NCBI GenBank assembly: GCA_035301485.1
Contig: DATGUF010000008.1
Coordinates: 1-41,385 of the forward strand
Reading direction: 5' to 3'
From: CALEAR01 sp035301485
GTDB taxonomy: Bacteria > Pseudomonadota > Gammaproteobacteria > Pseudomonadales > Alcanivoracaceae
Length of the DNA: 41,385 nt
Positions 16,108-23,828 of this stretch are shown in pieces (positions within the stretch are counted from its first letter, which is position 1; every line of letters starts with the position of its first letter). Position numbers and translations under genes: made by a program. The notes under the pieces were generated by a model, which saw only the letters and a program-made list of their open reading frames with translations, had not been told where the DNA came from and ran no database searches.

Positions 16108-17298
16108 ATGCGTCTTACTGTTGCTGCCATAGCAAGTGCTGAGCCTAGAGAAAAACCTTATCGCATGACTGATGGTCAAGGGTTGTATCTTGAGGTTCGA
16201 CCAAATGGGAGCAAATATTGGCGTTACAAGTACCGATTTAACGGTAAAGAAAAGCGCCTTGCAATAGGTGTCTTCCCAGAGGTTACGCTTAAAGAGGCAC
16301 GCTTAGAGCACCAGAAAGCGCGTCTTCAGCTAGCTGAGGGTGCTGACCCTAGTGCTGAAAAGCAGCTAGCTAAGCTAATGCAGAGTGTTGCAATAGCAGA
16401 TAGCTTTGAAGCCATTGGTGAAGAGTGGATCGACTTCGCCCTACATGGTAAGTCTCAACATCATATAACAAGAAGCACGCGCTTACTGCGTAAAGAACTT
16501 TTTCCTTATATTGGCCAAAGACCTGTTTCTGAGCTAAAAGCACCTGAGCTGTTAGTTGTATTGCGTGCTATAGAGAAAAGAGGCCACGTGGATACAGCGC
16601 ACCGAGCGCGCCAAATAGCTGGTCAGGTGTTGGCTTATGCCATTCAAACGGGGCGTGCCGAAAGAAATGTCGCGCAAGACCTATACGGAGCTTTACGTAC
16701 GCACCGCCAAGTTCATCGAGCTGCGATTATTGATGATACAGAGCTACTAGGCCGCTTGCTTAGGGATATGGAGCGCAGCAACAGTAGCTTGCCAGTTAAG
16801 GTTGCGATGTTGCTTTCCCCGATGCTGTTTCAGCGTCCGGGAGAAATAAGGGCAATGGAGTGGGCTGAAATTAACTGGGAGCTTAAACGCTGGGAGATAC
16901 CAGCTGAAAAGATGAAGTCTAGACGCGCGCACATAGTGCCACTGCCTAGACAAGCTATTGCCTTGTTAACGGAACTAGGGCCGATAACAGGTAGAGGAAA
17001 GTATGTCTTCCCGTCAGCTCGCGGTGCAAGCCGCTGCATCTCAGAAAACACGGTTAGGATTGCTATACGCAATCTTGGCTACGACAAGGACACGGTTACA
17101 CCGCATGGCTTTAGAGCAACCGCTAGAACGCTGCTAGACGAGAAGCTGGGCTTCCGTGTTGATTGGATAGAGCACCAGCTTGCTCACGCCGTTAAAGACG
17201 CCACAGGGCGCGCTTATAACCGTACGTCGCACCTTGAGGGCAGGACGGAGATGATGCAGGCGTGGGCTGATTATTTGGACGAACTCAAGGCGCAATAG
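16108..17298 (+). CDS. Tyrosine recombinase/integrase, DUF4102 (P4-like) family
   Basis: About 396 residues from the ATG at 16108, preceded by GGGAGG; an upstream GTG in frame would add five residues. The N-terminal DUF4102 arm-binding domain is recognisable (YRMTDGQGLYLEVRPNGSKYWR, KEKRLAIGVFPEVTLKEAR). The catalytic domain has the first Arg in LLSPMLFQRPGEIRAMEW, H-G-F-R in TPHGFRATARTLL, the second His in EHQLAHAV, and the nucleophile Tyr in GRAYNRTSH. These integrases insert islands and satellites into tRNA genes and excise them. It reads away from the tRNA and probably mobilised at least the left module of the island. Confidence 0.95.
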   Translation: MRLTVAAIASAEPREKPYRMTDGQGLYLEVRPNGSKYWRYKYRFNGKEKRLAIGVFPEVTLKEARLEHQKARLQLAEGADPSAEKQLAKLMQSVAIADSFEAIGEEWIDFALHGKSQHHITRSTRLLRKELFPYIGQRPVSELKAPELLVVLRAIEKRGHVDTAHRARQIAGQVLAYAIQTGRAERNVAQDLYGALRTHRQVHRAAIIDDTELLGRLLRDMERSNSSLPVKVAMLLSPMLFQRPGEIRAMEWAEINWELKRWEIPAEKMKSRRAHIVPLPRQAIALLTELGPITGRGKYVFPSARGASRCISENTVRIAIRNLGYDKDTVTPHGFRATARTLLDEKLGFRVDWIEHQLAHAVKDATGRAYNRTSHLEGRTEMMQAWADYLDELKAQ

Positions 17299-17305
17299 CT
17301 CAGGT

Positions 17306-18022
17306 TTAGTCTGAGCTAGTGGTGGTGCAGGTCGCGTCTAAGATTGTTGTCTCTAAAGGGGTTTGGTCTTCACTTGTGTTAAAGAGCTGAGCTAATCTGT
17401 CTTTGAAGGCTTGTATACCCCCGCTTTCTTCTATTGCCTCAACGAGTTGTCTTGTGCTTTCTTCGTCATCCAGCATGATTAAGGCGACCGCCCTATCTAG
17501 TGCTGTGCTTTCGCAGCGGCGGAGCTCCTCAATAAGCTTGCCGTGCTCTTGTTTTAGCTCTTCAAGCTCGTTGCTAAGCTTCCTTTGCTGAAATAGGTAT
17601 TCTATGGCTTTTTGAAGCAGAGCACTCTCTTGTTTGCCATGAAGACTTTGCTGTAGATCAACTAGGAGTTCAAGGTATTCTGTTCTGTTCATTTTTTGCT
17701 GTCTAGCGAGTTTATCAAATTTCTTGATCGTACTTTTTTTTGTGATGATTGTGAGCTGGCTACTACCATGTTTTTGGGAGTGCTTATAACTTCGCCATGC
17801 CGCTTTAAGTTTGACTAGCTCAAGTTGGCCTCGTTCTGTTTCAAAAAAATCTACCCGTTCATGCAGGGATAAATGCGGGAGCCTCCAGTAGGATTTTTTT
17901 TGATGGTAGTCCAACAGTTCCTGCAGAGGACAGTCAATTTTTTGCGCTAGCCAAGCACTTTTTTGCTCAAAATCTATCAAAACCCACTCTTCAAAAGTTA
18001 AATTTTTTGCCAATTTAGCCAC
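17306..18022 (-). CDS. Hypothetical protein with ribbon-helix-helix-like and coiled-coil segments
   Basis: 238 residues, not assigned to a named family. Residues 90-130 (SSQLTIITKKSTIKKFDKLA followed by MNRTEYLELLVD) follow the strand-helix-helix pattern of ribbon-helix-helix DNA-binding proteins. Residues 130-175 are strongly charged and heptad-like (LSNELEELKQEHGKLIEELR), suggesting a coiled coil. The N-terminal 70 residues (FEEWVLIDFEQKSAWLA) are helical. It ends tail-to-tail with the integrase, 7 bp apart, and is divergent from the winged-helix gene across a region with repeated ACGTTA boxes. A role in regulating or partitioning the element is plausible but only inferred. Confidence 0.7.
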   Translation of the reverse strand: MAKLAKNLTFEEWVLIDFEQKSAWLAQKIDCPLQELLDYHQKKSYWRLPHLSLHERVDFFETERGQLELVKLKAAWRSYKHSQKHGSSQLTIITKKSTIKKFDKLARQQKMNRTEYLELLVDLQQSLHGKQESALLQKAIEYLFQQRKLSNELEELKQEHGKLIEELRRCESTALDRAVALIMLDDEESTRQLVEAIEESGGIQAFKDRLAQLFNTSEDQTPLETTILDATCTTTSSD

Positions 18023-18098
18023 CTGTGACCACTAGTGAAAAGTACAAAGTTGTGCTTAAAAGTAAGAATAATTAGATATTTTAAGGTCATTATATAAT

Positions 18099-18139
18099 GC
18101 GTTATGGAGAACGTTATATCAAACGTTAAGTACACGTTA
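18099..18139 (+). repeat. Four phased (A/G)CGTTA repeats upstream of the winged-helix gene
   Basis: GCGTTA starts at 18099 and ACGTTA at 18111, 18123 and 18134, spacings of 12, 12 and 11 bp, so all lie on nearly one face of the helix. The surrounding 150 bp are very AT-rich (TATAATGC, TATACTATAAG). This resembles a small iteron array or cooperative operator for a neighbouring DNA-binding protein. Confidence 0.6.
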
Positions 18140-18240
18140 TTATTTATGTATACTATAAGTAATAGTTATTTTCATACATTAAATGGTGTTTCGCACTGGT
18201 GATCACGGCCCCTGTGAGGGGTTAGTGACAAGGAGTAGGA

Positions 18241-19887
18241 ATGTTTTCAGCTCAATACGAAGCGCTAACGAGCAATGCTAAATTTGTGCTGTTGAGTTAT
18301 TGGCTAATGCATGGTTCTGGGGAGGAGCAGCTTTCTTGGAAAAATCTGGCTAGAGCTATGGTGATGCCTTACCGCTCATTTGCATTAGCGATGAATGAGC
18401 TAATTAGCAATGGGATGATAGAGGCTTATAGTGCGCCTTCTGGAAGGGGAAGACCTGTTCGTGTTATGAACGTCGCTAAGAAAGTTACTGAAGACTTGGT
18501 TAGTGTTCTTAGTCAGCAGCACAGTCACTATCACCGAATTTATATTCTCTTAGCTCGATACCATCATGCGCCCAAGCCTGCCGAAGATCATTTGGCGCTA
18601 TCTATAAAAAATCGTCTTCTACTGACGGTCCTCTTTCTGCTTGCTAATGAGCATGGATTAGTTGAGGGGGTTAGCGTGAAGCAAGTTTCAGACGCTACTG
18701 GCTTAACAGATCAAGCTATTCGTTTTCAGTTGGCGAAGCTGGAGAAAGCAGAGTTTTTCTTTAGTTTTGTTCAGGGTGTGAAGCATGCACCGATTGTTTC
18801 TCGAAGGCCGGCTATTTATTGGTTGAATCTTGGCCATCCTGTATTTTTCAATTTCAAAGCCAGTTCTTTGGCTTTCGTTCTTAATAAGCCGATACGCCTT
18901 AATGACGGAGTTCATGATGAAGGGCTGCAAGCACTTTTTAGTGCTTGTTTGTTTGTATCAACAACAATTGATGAGGCAAGTAAAACCCCAGTTTTCTTTC
19001 ATCCAAAATTACTTTTGAAGCAGAAGGAACGACTTGAGCAAAAGTATCAGGCTTTGAGTGCAGCAGAAGGATTGATTGAGCTGATTGTGGCTTTGGAGCG
19101 AGAAGAAGGGTTTTATGGTTTAGATTTTATTGATGATGTATTTCGACACAGGCCGCCTTCTAGTGTGTTCGAAGCGCCTAAAAAGCAGTCTCTTGTATTG
19201 GAAATGCGTAAGAGAAGTCTGTTTGCCGCTTTCAGCGGGCAGGATGTTTTGAGGCAGCTGGGTGTAATCATAGATTACGCCATCAGCAATCTGCTAACGG
19301 CAAAGTTGAAAAATAGCGAGCCTATTGAGATTGGGGCTATTTCTGAAAAAATAATGCATTTTTTGTTGAAGCGTTTAAATACGCTTGGCCCGCCTTCGCA
19401 TCAGACAGCTGAGGAGTTAGCCATTGAACGCGAGTTTATGCAGGAACGTGTTGGTCAGTTTTGTCTTTCTTTAAGTAAAAGCATTGATGCCTATACTGGT
19501 GCTTTGACATCGTTGTTGAAAAATAATAATGGGACACATGAGCTAGAAAATATCGACATAGTGAATTTTCGAAGTTTGTCTTTAGGCCAACACAAAGCCT
19601 ATGTTCATTACCTGCCAAGTCATTATGGCTTTTCAGGCGTTATTCAGGTTGTTTATCGCAGAGGAGCTGTTACAGGCGGATTTCGTAATAAGCTACTTGC
19701 AGTTAGAGAAATAACAGATATAAATTTGAGTGGTAAAAAAATAATTTCATTGCAGGCTACAGAGTCGATGCCTTTTGGTGGACTCCAGAAGCAGGAGTTT
19801 TTGGCACTAAGAGATATGTTTCTGGGCAACAGTATAGTTGGTTTTGAAGCTGTTATAGATAGACTGGAAAAACAGTTTATAGCTTAA
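18241..19887 (+). CDS. Large winged-helix protein, possible element replication/regulatory protein
   Basis: 548 residues, unrecognised as a whole. Residues 1-75 form a winged-helix-like unit (LSYWLMHGSGEEQLSWKNLA, then ELISNGMIEAYSAPSGRGRP as the wing). A second one follows at about 115-180 (NRLLLTVLFLLANEHG, SVKQVSDATGLTDQAIRFQL, then a wing at KAEFFFSFVQG). The remaining two thirds is helical without motifs I can name. The start has AAGGAG before it. Position in the satellite-like core and the phased repeats just upstream suggest replication initiation or master regulation; it has no visible primase or helicase motif, so this is inference. Confidence 0.65.
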   Translation: MFSAQYEALTSNAKFVLLSYWLMHGSGEEQLSWKNLARAMVMPYRSFALAMNELISNGMIEAYSAPSGRGRPVRVMNVAKKVTEDLVSVLSQQHSHYHRIYILLARYHHAPKPAEDHLALSIKNRLLLTVLFLLANEHGLVEGVSVKQVSDATGLTDQAIRFQLAKLEKAEFFFSFVQGVKHAPIVSRRPAIYWLNLGHPVFFNFKASSLAFVLNKPIRLNDGVHDEGLQALFSACLFVSTTIDEASKTPVFFHPKLLLKQKERLEQKYQALSAAEGLIELIVALEREEGFYGLDFIDDVFRHRPPSSVFEAPKKQSLVLEMRKRSLFAAFSGQDVLRQLGVIIDYAISNLLTAKLKNSEPIEIGAISEKIMHFLLKRLNTLGPPSHQTAEELAIEREFMQERVGQFCLSLSKSIDAYTGALTSLLKNNNGTHELENIDIVNFRSLSLGQHKAYVHYLPSHYGFSGVIQVVYRRGAVTGGFRNKLLAVREITDINLSGKKIISLQATESMPFGGLQKQEFLALRDMFLGNSIVGFEAVIDRLEKQFIA

Positions 19888-19963
19888 AAATAACAGTAAG
19901 CCCTTCGTTATGAGAAGCGCCAAAAGCGCTTTAATTTCAACTAAAGACGAAGAGGTTTTAACC

Positions 19964-20557
19964 ATGAACAACACTCCATTTTCTTACGCATATGAGTTTC
20001 CAAGCCAGCCTGCGGCATATAGCGCCAATTACCATAAACGCTTGGGCAGAGTAATAAGAAGTAGTGCTATTGCTAACCAGCGCATACAGGTTGTTAGCTT
20101 TGATATCCAGTTTCGCCCAAATGTAACGCCGCGTGGCATCAAGCGATCCGCAGAAATATCAGAATTTTTCAAAGTGCTAAAAATTGCATTAGACGAGCAG
20201 CAGAGTCTTGGCACGATCCATAAACACAACTTACGTCATGTCTGGCGAAGAATGAGGCCTAGCTCAAGCCGTTTTTTCTATCGTTGCTACATCTTAATTA
20301 ACCACGACTTTTACGCTGATCCAATAATCGCACAGCAAGCGCTCTATAAGCATTTCTCATATGCGTGGGCGCAGGTGTTGGGCACAGACCTGAATGGAGT
20401 GCAGGGGCTGATTCAGCTGCATAGCAAGACTTCGTTTGACGTTTATTCTGGCATTGAGGGCGAGGCTGAAATTTGGCAGCGCTTAGGTTATCTCACAGAA
20501 GCTGCAAACTACTATTCTGCAAACCGAGGCCGAACCTTTGGCTGTAGTAGGTGCTGA
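19964..20557 (+). CDS. YagK/YfjJ (inovirus Gp2-like) family protein, copy 1
   Basis: About 197 residues from the ATG at 19964, chosen because GAAGAGG lies eight bases before it; the frame opens earlier at 19910. Features shared with two further copies in this module are a QVVSFDIQFRP strand, a central NLRHVWRRMR segment, an F-Y-R-C-Y-I-L-I-N-H-D strand with the following short helix, a Y-A-W-A-Q helix, and the closing G-R-T-F-G-C-S-R-C. These match the YfjJ C-terminal domain family found in satellites and filamentous-phage-type elements, where a replication-related role is suspected. The expected aromatic YHxxxxLN strand is altered here to YRCYILIN. Confidence 0.75.
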   Translation: MNNTPFSYAYEFPSQPAAYSANYHKRLGRVIRSSAIANQRIQVVSFDIQFRPNVTPRGIKRSAEISEFFKVLKIALDEQQSLGTIHKHNLRHVWRRMRPSSSRFFYRCYILINHDFYADPIIAQQALYKHFSYAWAQVLGTDLNGVQGLIQLHSKTSFDVYSGIEGEAEIWQRLGYLTEAANYYSANRGRTFGCSRC

Positions 20558-20587
20558 GCCGCTTATATTTTACTGCGAGGCGCTATC

Positions 20588-20636
20588 CCATGGGGAGATG
20601 TCACAACATTTATCAATACGCCATTACTCCCCATGG
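20588..20636. promoter_or_regulatory. Long-spaced inverted repeat upstream of alpA
   Basis: CCATGGGGAG at 20588-20597 and CTCCCCATGG at 20627-20636 are exact inverse copies separated by about 30 bp of AT-rich DNA, 24 bp before the AlpA start. This looks like a paired operator, possibly bound by AlpA itself or forming a loop. Confidence 0.55.
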
Positions 20637-20659
20637 TGTAACCAGCTAGGAGCTTAACC

Positions 20660-20872
20660 ATGGAGTTTGATTTTCACTTCCTTAACCTTCGCGAAGTGCA
20701 GCGCTTGTCAGGGCTCGGTAAGACCACTATCTACCGTTATATGGCCGAGGGTACTTTTCCTCGCAACGTATCCCTGGGCGGCCGCAGCGTAGCTTGGGTA
20801 TCCACTGAGATTGAAGAGTGGATGCGTGAGCGAGTGGAGGATAGATACGAGCCTTACGGCAAGTACAAATAA
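20660..20872 (+). CDS. alpA: AlpA family phage/satellite transcriptional regulator
   Basis: 70 residues, the standard size of the AlpA (MerR-like, winged HTH) family. The pattern FLNLREVQRLSGLGKTTIYR then Y-M-A-E-G-T-F-P-R-N-V-S-L-G-G-R-S-V-A-W and E-I-E-E-W is diagnostic. AlpA-type proteins activate integrase/excisionase genes in P4-like satellites and cryptic prophages. It sits between the first and second YfjJ copies and behind an inverted repeat. Confidence 0.92.
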   Translation: MEFDFHFLNLREVQRLSGLGKTTIYRYMAEGTFPRNVSLGGRSVAWVSTEIEEWMRERVEDRYEPYGKYK

Positions 20873-20890
20873 ATATCTAAACAGCCTGAT

Positions 20891-20920
20891 GCAGCAGATT
20901 GGCGTAACTAAGTCTGCTGC
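20891..20920. other. Inverted repeat downstream of alpA
   Basis: GCAGCAGA at 20891-20898 and TCTGCTGC at 20913-20920 form a stem with a 14-base loop. No T-tract follows, so it is a weak terminator or regulatory stem. The rest of the 20,873-21,206 gap holds no gene I can support. Confidence 0.4.
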
Positions 20921-21206
20921 AAAGGCATGACGCTTAACGCCATTATACAAAGACCATTATTTTTTAATTGCCGAGTGAATTTGGCCCTTTTCTTGTGGTT
21001 TTGGAGATTTTGATCAACTTCTGCAATGCAGATACCACCGAGCTTGAAAGGGTTATCTATATTCCAGTCTTACCTATGAAAGCATGCCGGTATAGTAATA
21101 TTGGTTTATGAGCCTGCCAGAAATAGGCTGTGCTCAGCAAGGCTGCCTTAACTGAGCGGCTGTGTCTTTGTTGATTGTATGGCGCACACCTTCAAGAGAA
21201 ACAATC

Positions 21207-21908
21207 ATGTCTAGCAATCATTACCAAACAACCCCTTATCGTATTTCAGCAGGCCCAGAAGCATACGGACTTGATATTGAAATTGGGATACTAAGTAATT
21301 TAGGACCTATCAATAACCAGCAGCTCCAGAAGATGTATCAAGTGCTGATGAGCTCGCTAGCAGAAAATAAGCGCGTGGTGGTATTCCGCTTTGATCTGAA
21401 CTTGCCACAAGGTAAAGACCTTCCTATCTACCAGAACTATCATTTGACGCAATTTACGAACAGCTTGAAATCCCAACTTCAAGCGCAGCATCAGAGGAAG
21501 TTAAGGAACAAAATTCGCACGTATAAACCGAGTTTACGTTACGCATGGGTTCAGGAACAGAAGACGTCACAAAATCCCCATTATCACTTCTTCATTACTT
21601 TGAACAAAGACGCTTACCACACCTTGGGTAATATTGATTACACAAACAAAATGGCAAGGCGAGGGGCATCGCTCACGAGCTTATACGGCATGATATTGAC
21701 AGCATGGGCGCGAGCTTTGTCGATACCTCCTGTTGCTGCCATTGGTCAGGTGCACGTCCCAGAGAAGCCTGGGTATTACCTTAACGCGCAGGGTGAGGAT
21801 CTTAATCAACAGTTACAAGCAGTGATGCAACGCATTAGCTACATGGCCAAATTTGAAACCAAGTCTAATGTTGATGGCAGCCGAAGCTTTGGGTGTAGTC
21901 GAAAGTAA
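21207..21908 (+). CDS. YagK/YfjJ (inovirus Gp2-like) family protein, copy 2
   Basis: About 233 residues from the ATG at 21207 with AAGAGA before it; the frame is open from 21162. It is the best-preserved of the three copies: RVVVFRFDLNLPQ strand, SLRYAWVQEQ, NPHYHFFITLNKDAY, the ILTAWARAL helix, QVHVPEKPGYYLN and the closing GSRSFGCSRK. These are the characteristic features of the YagK/YfjJ C-terminal domain. Copy 3 starts 21 bp after its stop, so the two are co-transcribed. Confidence 0.8.
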   Translation: MSSNHYQTTPYRISAGPEAYGLDIEIGILSNLGPINNQQLQKMYQVLMSSLAENKRVVVFRFDLNLPQGKDLPIYQNYHLTQFTNSLKSQLQAQHQRKLRNKIRTYKPSLRYAWVQEQKTSQNPHYHFFITLNKDAYHTLGNIDYTNKMARRGASLTSLYGMILTAWARALSIPPVAAIGQVHVPEKPGYYLNAQGEDLNQQLQAVMQRISYMAKFETKSNVDGSRSFGCSRK

Positions 21909-21929
21909 CCGCAGCCAAGGAGCAGGGAA

Positions 21930-22538
21930 ATGGAGCAAATACACTCTGCTGGGCACTATCAGCAGCAGATGCAGGCATTAGTCGAGGCTTCACTACTTGA
22001 GAATGAGCATGTTGGAATCTTTCAGTTTGAGCTGGTTTTGCCAGAATTTGCTGCGGGTGCATTGCTAGAGAACTATCAGGTAGATGCGTTCTTTCGTAAG
22101 CTGAAAGTGCGTTTAGTTGGGAGGCATAACGTGCTGCTTAGCGAAGGGAAAAGCTCAAGTGAAGCTAGCTTGCGTTACGCATGGGTTAGAGCAGATGGAG
22201 ATGAACTGAGACCGCGCTACCATTGTCTTCTAGTGCTTAACGAAGAAGCTTACCCCACTTTCAGCAGGGAAGCTTGCTTAGGTGCTGGGCGAGGTTGCAA
22301 CACGCCGATTACGAGCTTGTACCAAGTGCTTTTAAGCGCTTTGAGTAGCGTCTTTTCGCTACTATCTAGGGAGGCAAGCAGCTTAATATATATTCCTGAA
22401 AATTCAGCTTTTTATCTTCATGTATCAAGTGAGTTTTATTTCCAACAGCACCAGATGTTAATGCAGCGCTTAGCATTGTTGGCCGAGTTGGCGACCAGAG
22501 AGCAATGGCAAAGCAAGCGGAGCTTTGGCTGTGGCTAA
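21930..22538 (+). CDS. YagK/YfjJ (inovirus Gp2-like) family protein, copy 3
   Basis: 202 residues starting at an ATG with AAGGAG upstream. It keeps the family order: VGIFQFELVLPEF, SLRYAWVRADGDE, PRYHCLLVLNEEAY, a hydrophobic helix (LLSALSSVFSLL), SLIYIPENSAFYLH and the end SKRSFGCG. It is clearly paralogous to copy 2 (SLRYAWV and the RSFGC end are identical) but otherwise diverged, so the duplication is old. No DNA-binding or catalytic motif can be named with confidence. Confidence 0.75.
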   Translation: MEQIHSAGHYQQQMQALVEASLLENEHVGIFQFELVLPEFAAGALLENYQVDAFFRKLKVRLVGRHNVLLSEGKSSSEASLRYAWVRADGDELRPRYHCLLVLNEEAYPTFSREACLGAGRGCNTPITSLYQVLLSALSSVFSLLSREASSLIYIPENSAFYLHVSSEFYFQQHQMLMQRLALLAELATREQWQSKRSFGCG

Positions 22539-22576
22539 GGATAAATAACCAATTGTAATAAAAAGACTTTCTTTTT

Positions 22577-22693
22577 ATGCTTACGGGTTACCATGCTAAA
22601 TACTTTGCCCATGAGCCAACCCGTTTACGCTATGGAGATAGTGTTGATCGCATAGGACAGTCTTTATTTAAAGGCGCAAGCGCGATCAAATGA
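22577..22693 (+). pseudogene. N-terminal remnant of a SNF2-type (DISARM-like/RapA-like) helicase
   Basis: A 38-codon frame starting at ATG 22577 reads MLTGYHAKYFAHEPTRLR and then YGDSVDRIGQSLF before running to a stop. From memory of the family, this matches the start of long SNF2-like helicases of defence loci, which open with an M-L-T-P-Y-H-A-K-Y-F-A-H-E-L-T-R-like sequence and D-S-V-x-x-L. Everything beyond the first 35 residues, including the helicase motifs, is missing. It is a scar of a lost defence gene; a weak AAAAAGA/TCTTTTT stem lies just before it. Confidence 0.5.
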
Positions 22694-22766
22694 TAAGTGG
22701 GTTTGATAAGCAAATGCGTCAGCAAAGCAGCACACAGCACTTATTTAGAATCCGCTGGAATCTTAC

Positions 22767-23828
22767 ATGAGCCAATACGAACCACCTATTACTCTAACGC
22801 CTGAGTTAATGACGCTGACTGCTGAGATTGCAGAGCAGCTAGGTCGTATTTCAGAGCGTAAGAGCCAAGCACAAGCGTTACGGCTGCGTCGTATTAGCCG
22901 TTTGCAAACCATTCAAGGCTCACTGGCCATCGAAGGTAACAGTCTAAGCATTGAGCAAATCACTGCTGTTATTGAAGGTGAGCCAATCATTGCGCCACCA
23001 AGAGAAGTGCAAGAAGTTAAAAATGCACTTGCCGTATATGAAGGCTTTGAACAGTTAGAACCTTTAAAAGAGAAGGACTTACTGAAAGCGCATAAAACAT
23101 TGATGCTTGGGTTAGTAGACGAAGCAGGACGGTACCGCAGTGGCGGAGTAGGTGTTATGAGTGGCAAGCAAGTGGTACACATGGCACCACCCGCTAATCA
23201 AGTGCCGCGTTTGATGCAAGATCTGTTTGCTTGGCTTAAACGAACTAAGCATCACCCATTGATAGCCAGCGCAGTTTTCCATTATGAGTTTGAGTTTATC
23301 CACCCCTTTGCGGATGGTAATGGCCGTATGGGGCGTTTGTGGCAAAGCTTAATTTTAGCCAAATGGAACCCTTTGTTTGCCCATTTTCCTATTGAATCCT
23401 TAGTGCATGCTCACCAAGAGAGTTATTACCGAGCCATAGCGCACAGCACTGCTGAAACAGATAGCGGCATATTTGCAAAATTTATGTTGCGAATGATTCA
23501 AAAAACACTGGCAAAGCAACTTGAACTACAAGCAGAAAGTGCGGAAGATACTGTCTCGCGGCTAGAGTTGCAGCTAGAGTTGCGGCTAGAGTCTAATTTA
23601 GCCGCTAAAGTAATCGTATTTTTAAATGAACGAGAACTTGGTAAGGCAGAAATAGCCCAGCGTTTAGGGCATAAATCTGTGTCAGGCGAGCTAAATAAAC
23701 AAATTAAAAACTTATTAGAACAACAGCTTATTGAAAGAACTATCCCTGATAAGCCAACAAGCAGTAAACAAAAGCATCGCTTAACAGCAAAGGGTAAAGG
23801 CTTATTAAGAGAGGCGCTGAATGGATAA
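22767..23828 (+). CDS. Fic family protein (AMP transferase-like) with N-terminal inhibitory motif
   Basis: 353 residues. The active-site loop HPFADGNGRMGR is intact near residues 178-190 (HPFxxGNGRxxR), so the protein is probably catalytically competent for transferring AMP or another nucleotide part to a target protein. The segment S52-L-A-I-E56-G57-N fits the (S/T)xxxE(G/N) inhibitory helix of class II Fic proteins, placed N-terminally. A C-terminal winged-helix-like part (KAEIAQRLGHKSVSGELNKQ) follows the Fic core, a common arrangement. It overlaps rhuM by 8 bp, so the two are translated together. Confidence 0.93.
   Translation: MSQYEPPITLTPELMTLTAEIAEQLGRISERKSQAQALRLRRISRLQTIQGSLAIEGNSLSIEQITAVIEGEPIIAPPREVQEVKNALAVYEGFEQLEPLKEKDLLKAHKTLMLGLVDEAGRYRSGGVGVMSGKQVVHMAPPANQVPRLMQDLFAWLKRTKHHPLIASAVFHYEFEFIHPFADGNGRMGRLWQSLILAKWNPLFAHFPIESLVHAHQESYYRAIAHSTAETDSGIFAKFMLRMIQKTLAKQLELQAESAEDTVSRLELQLELRLESNLAAKVIVFLNERELGKAEIAQRLGHKSVSGELNKQIKNLLEQQLIERTIPDKPTSSKQKHRLTAKGKGLLREALNG

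Noticed and set aside
20873..21206. Possible small gene between alpA and YfjJ copy 2
   Set aside because: Only short frames with frequent stops; nothing beyond an inverted repeat can be supported.
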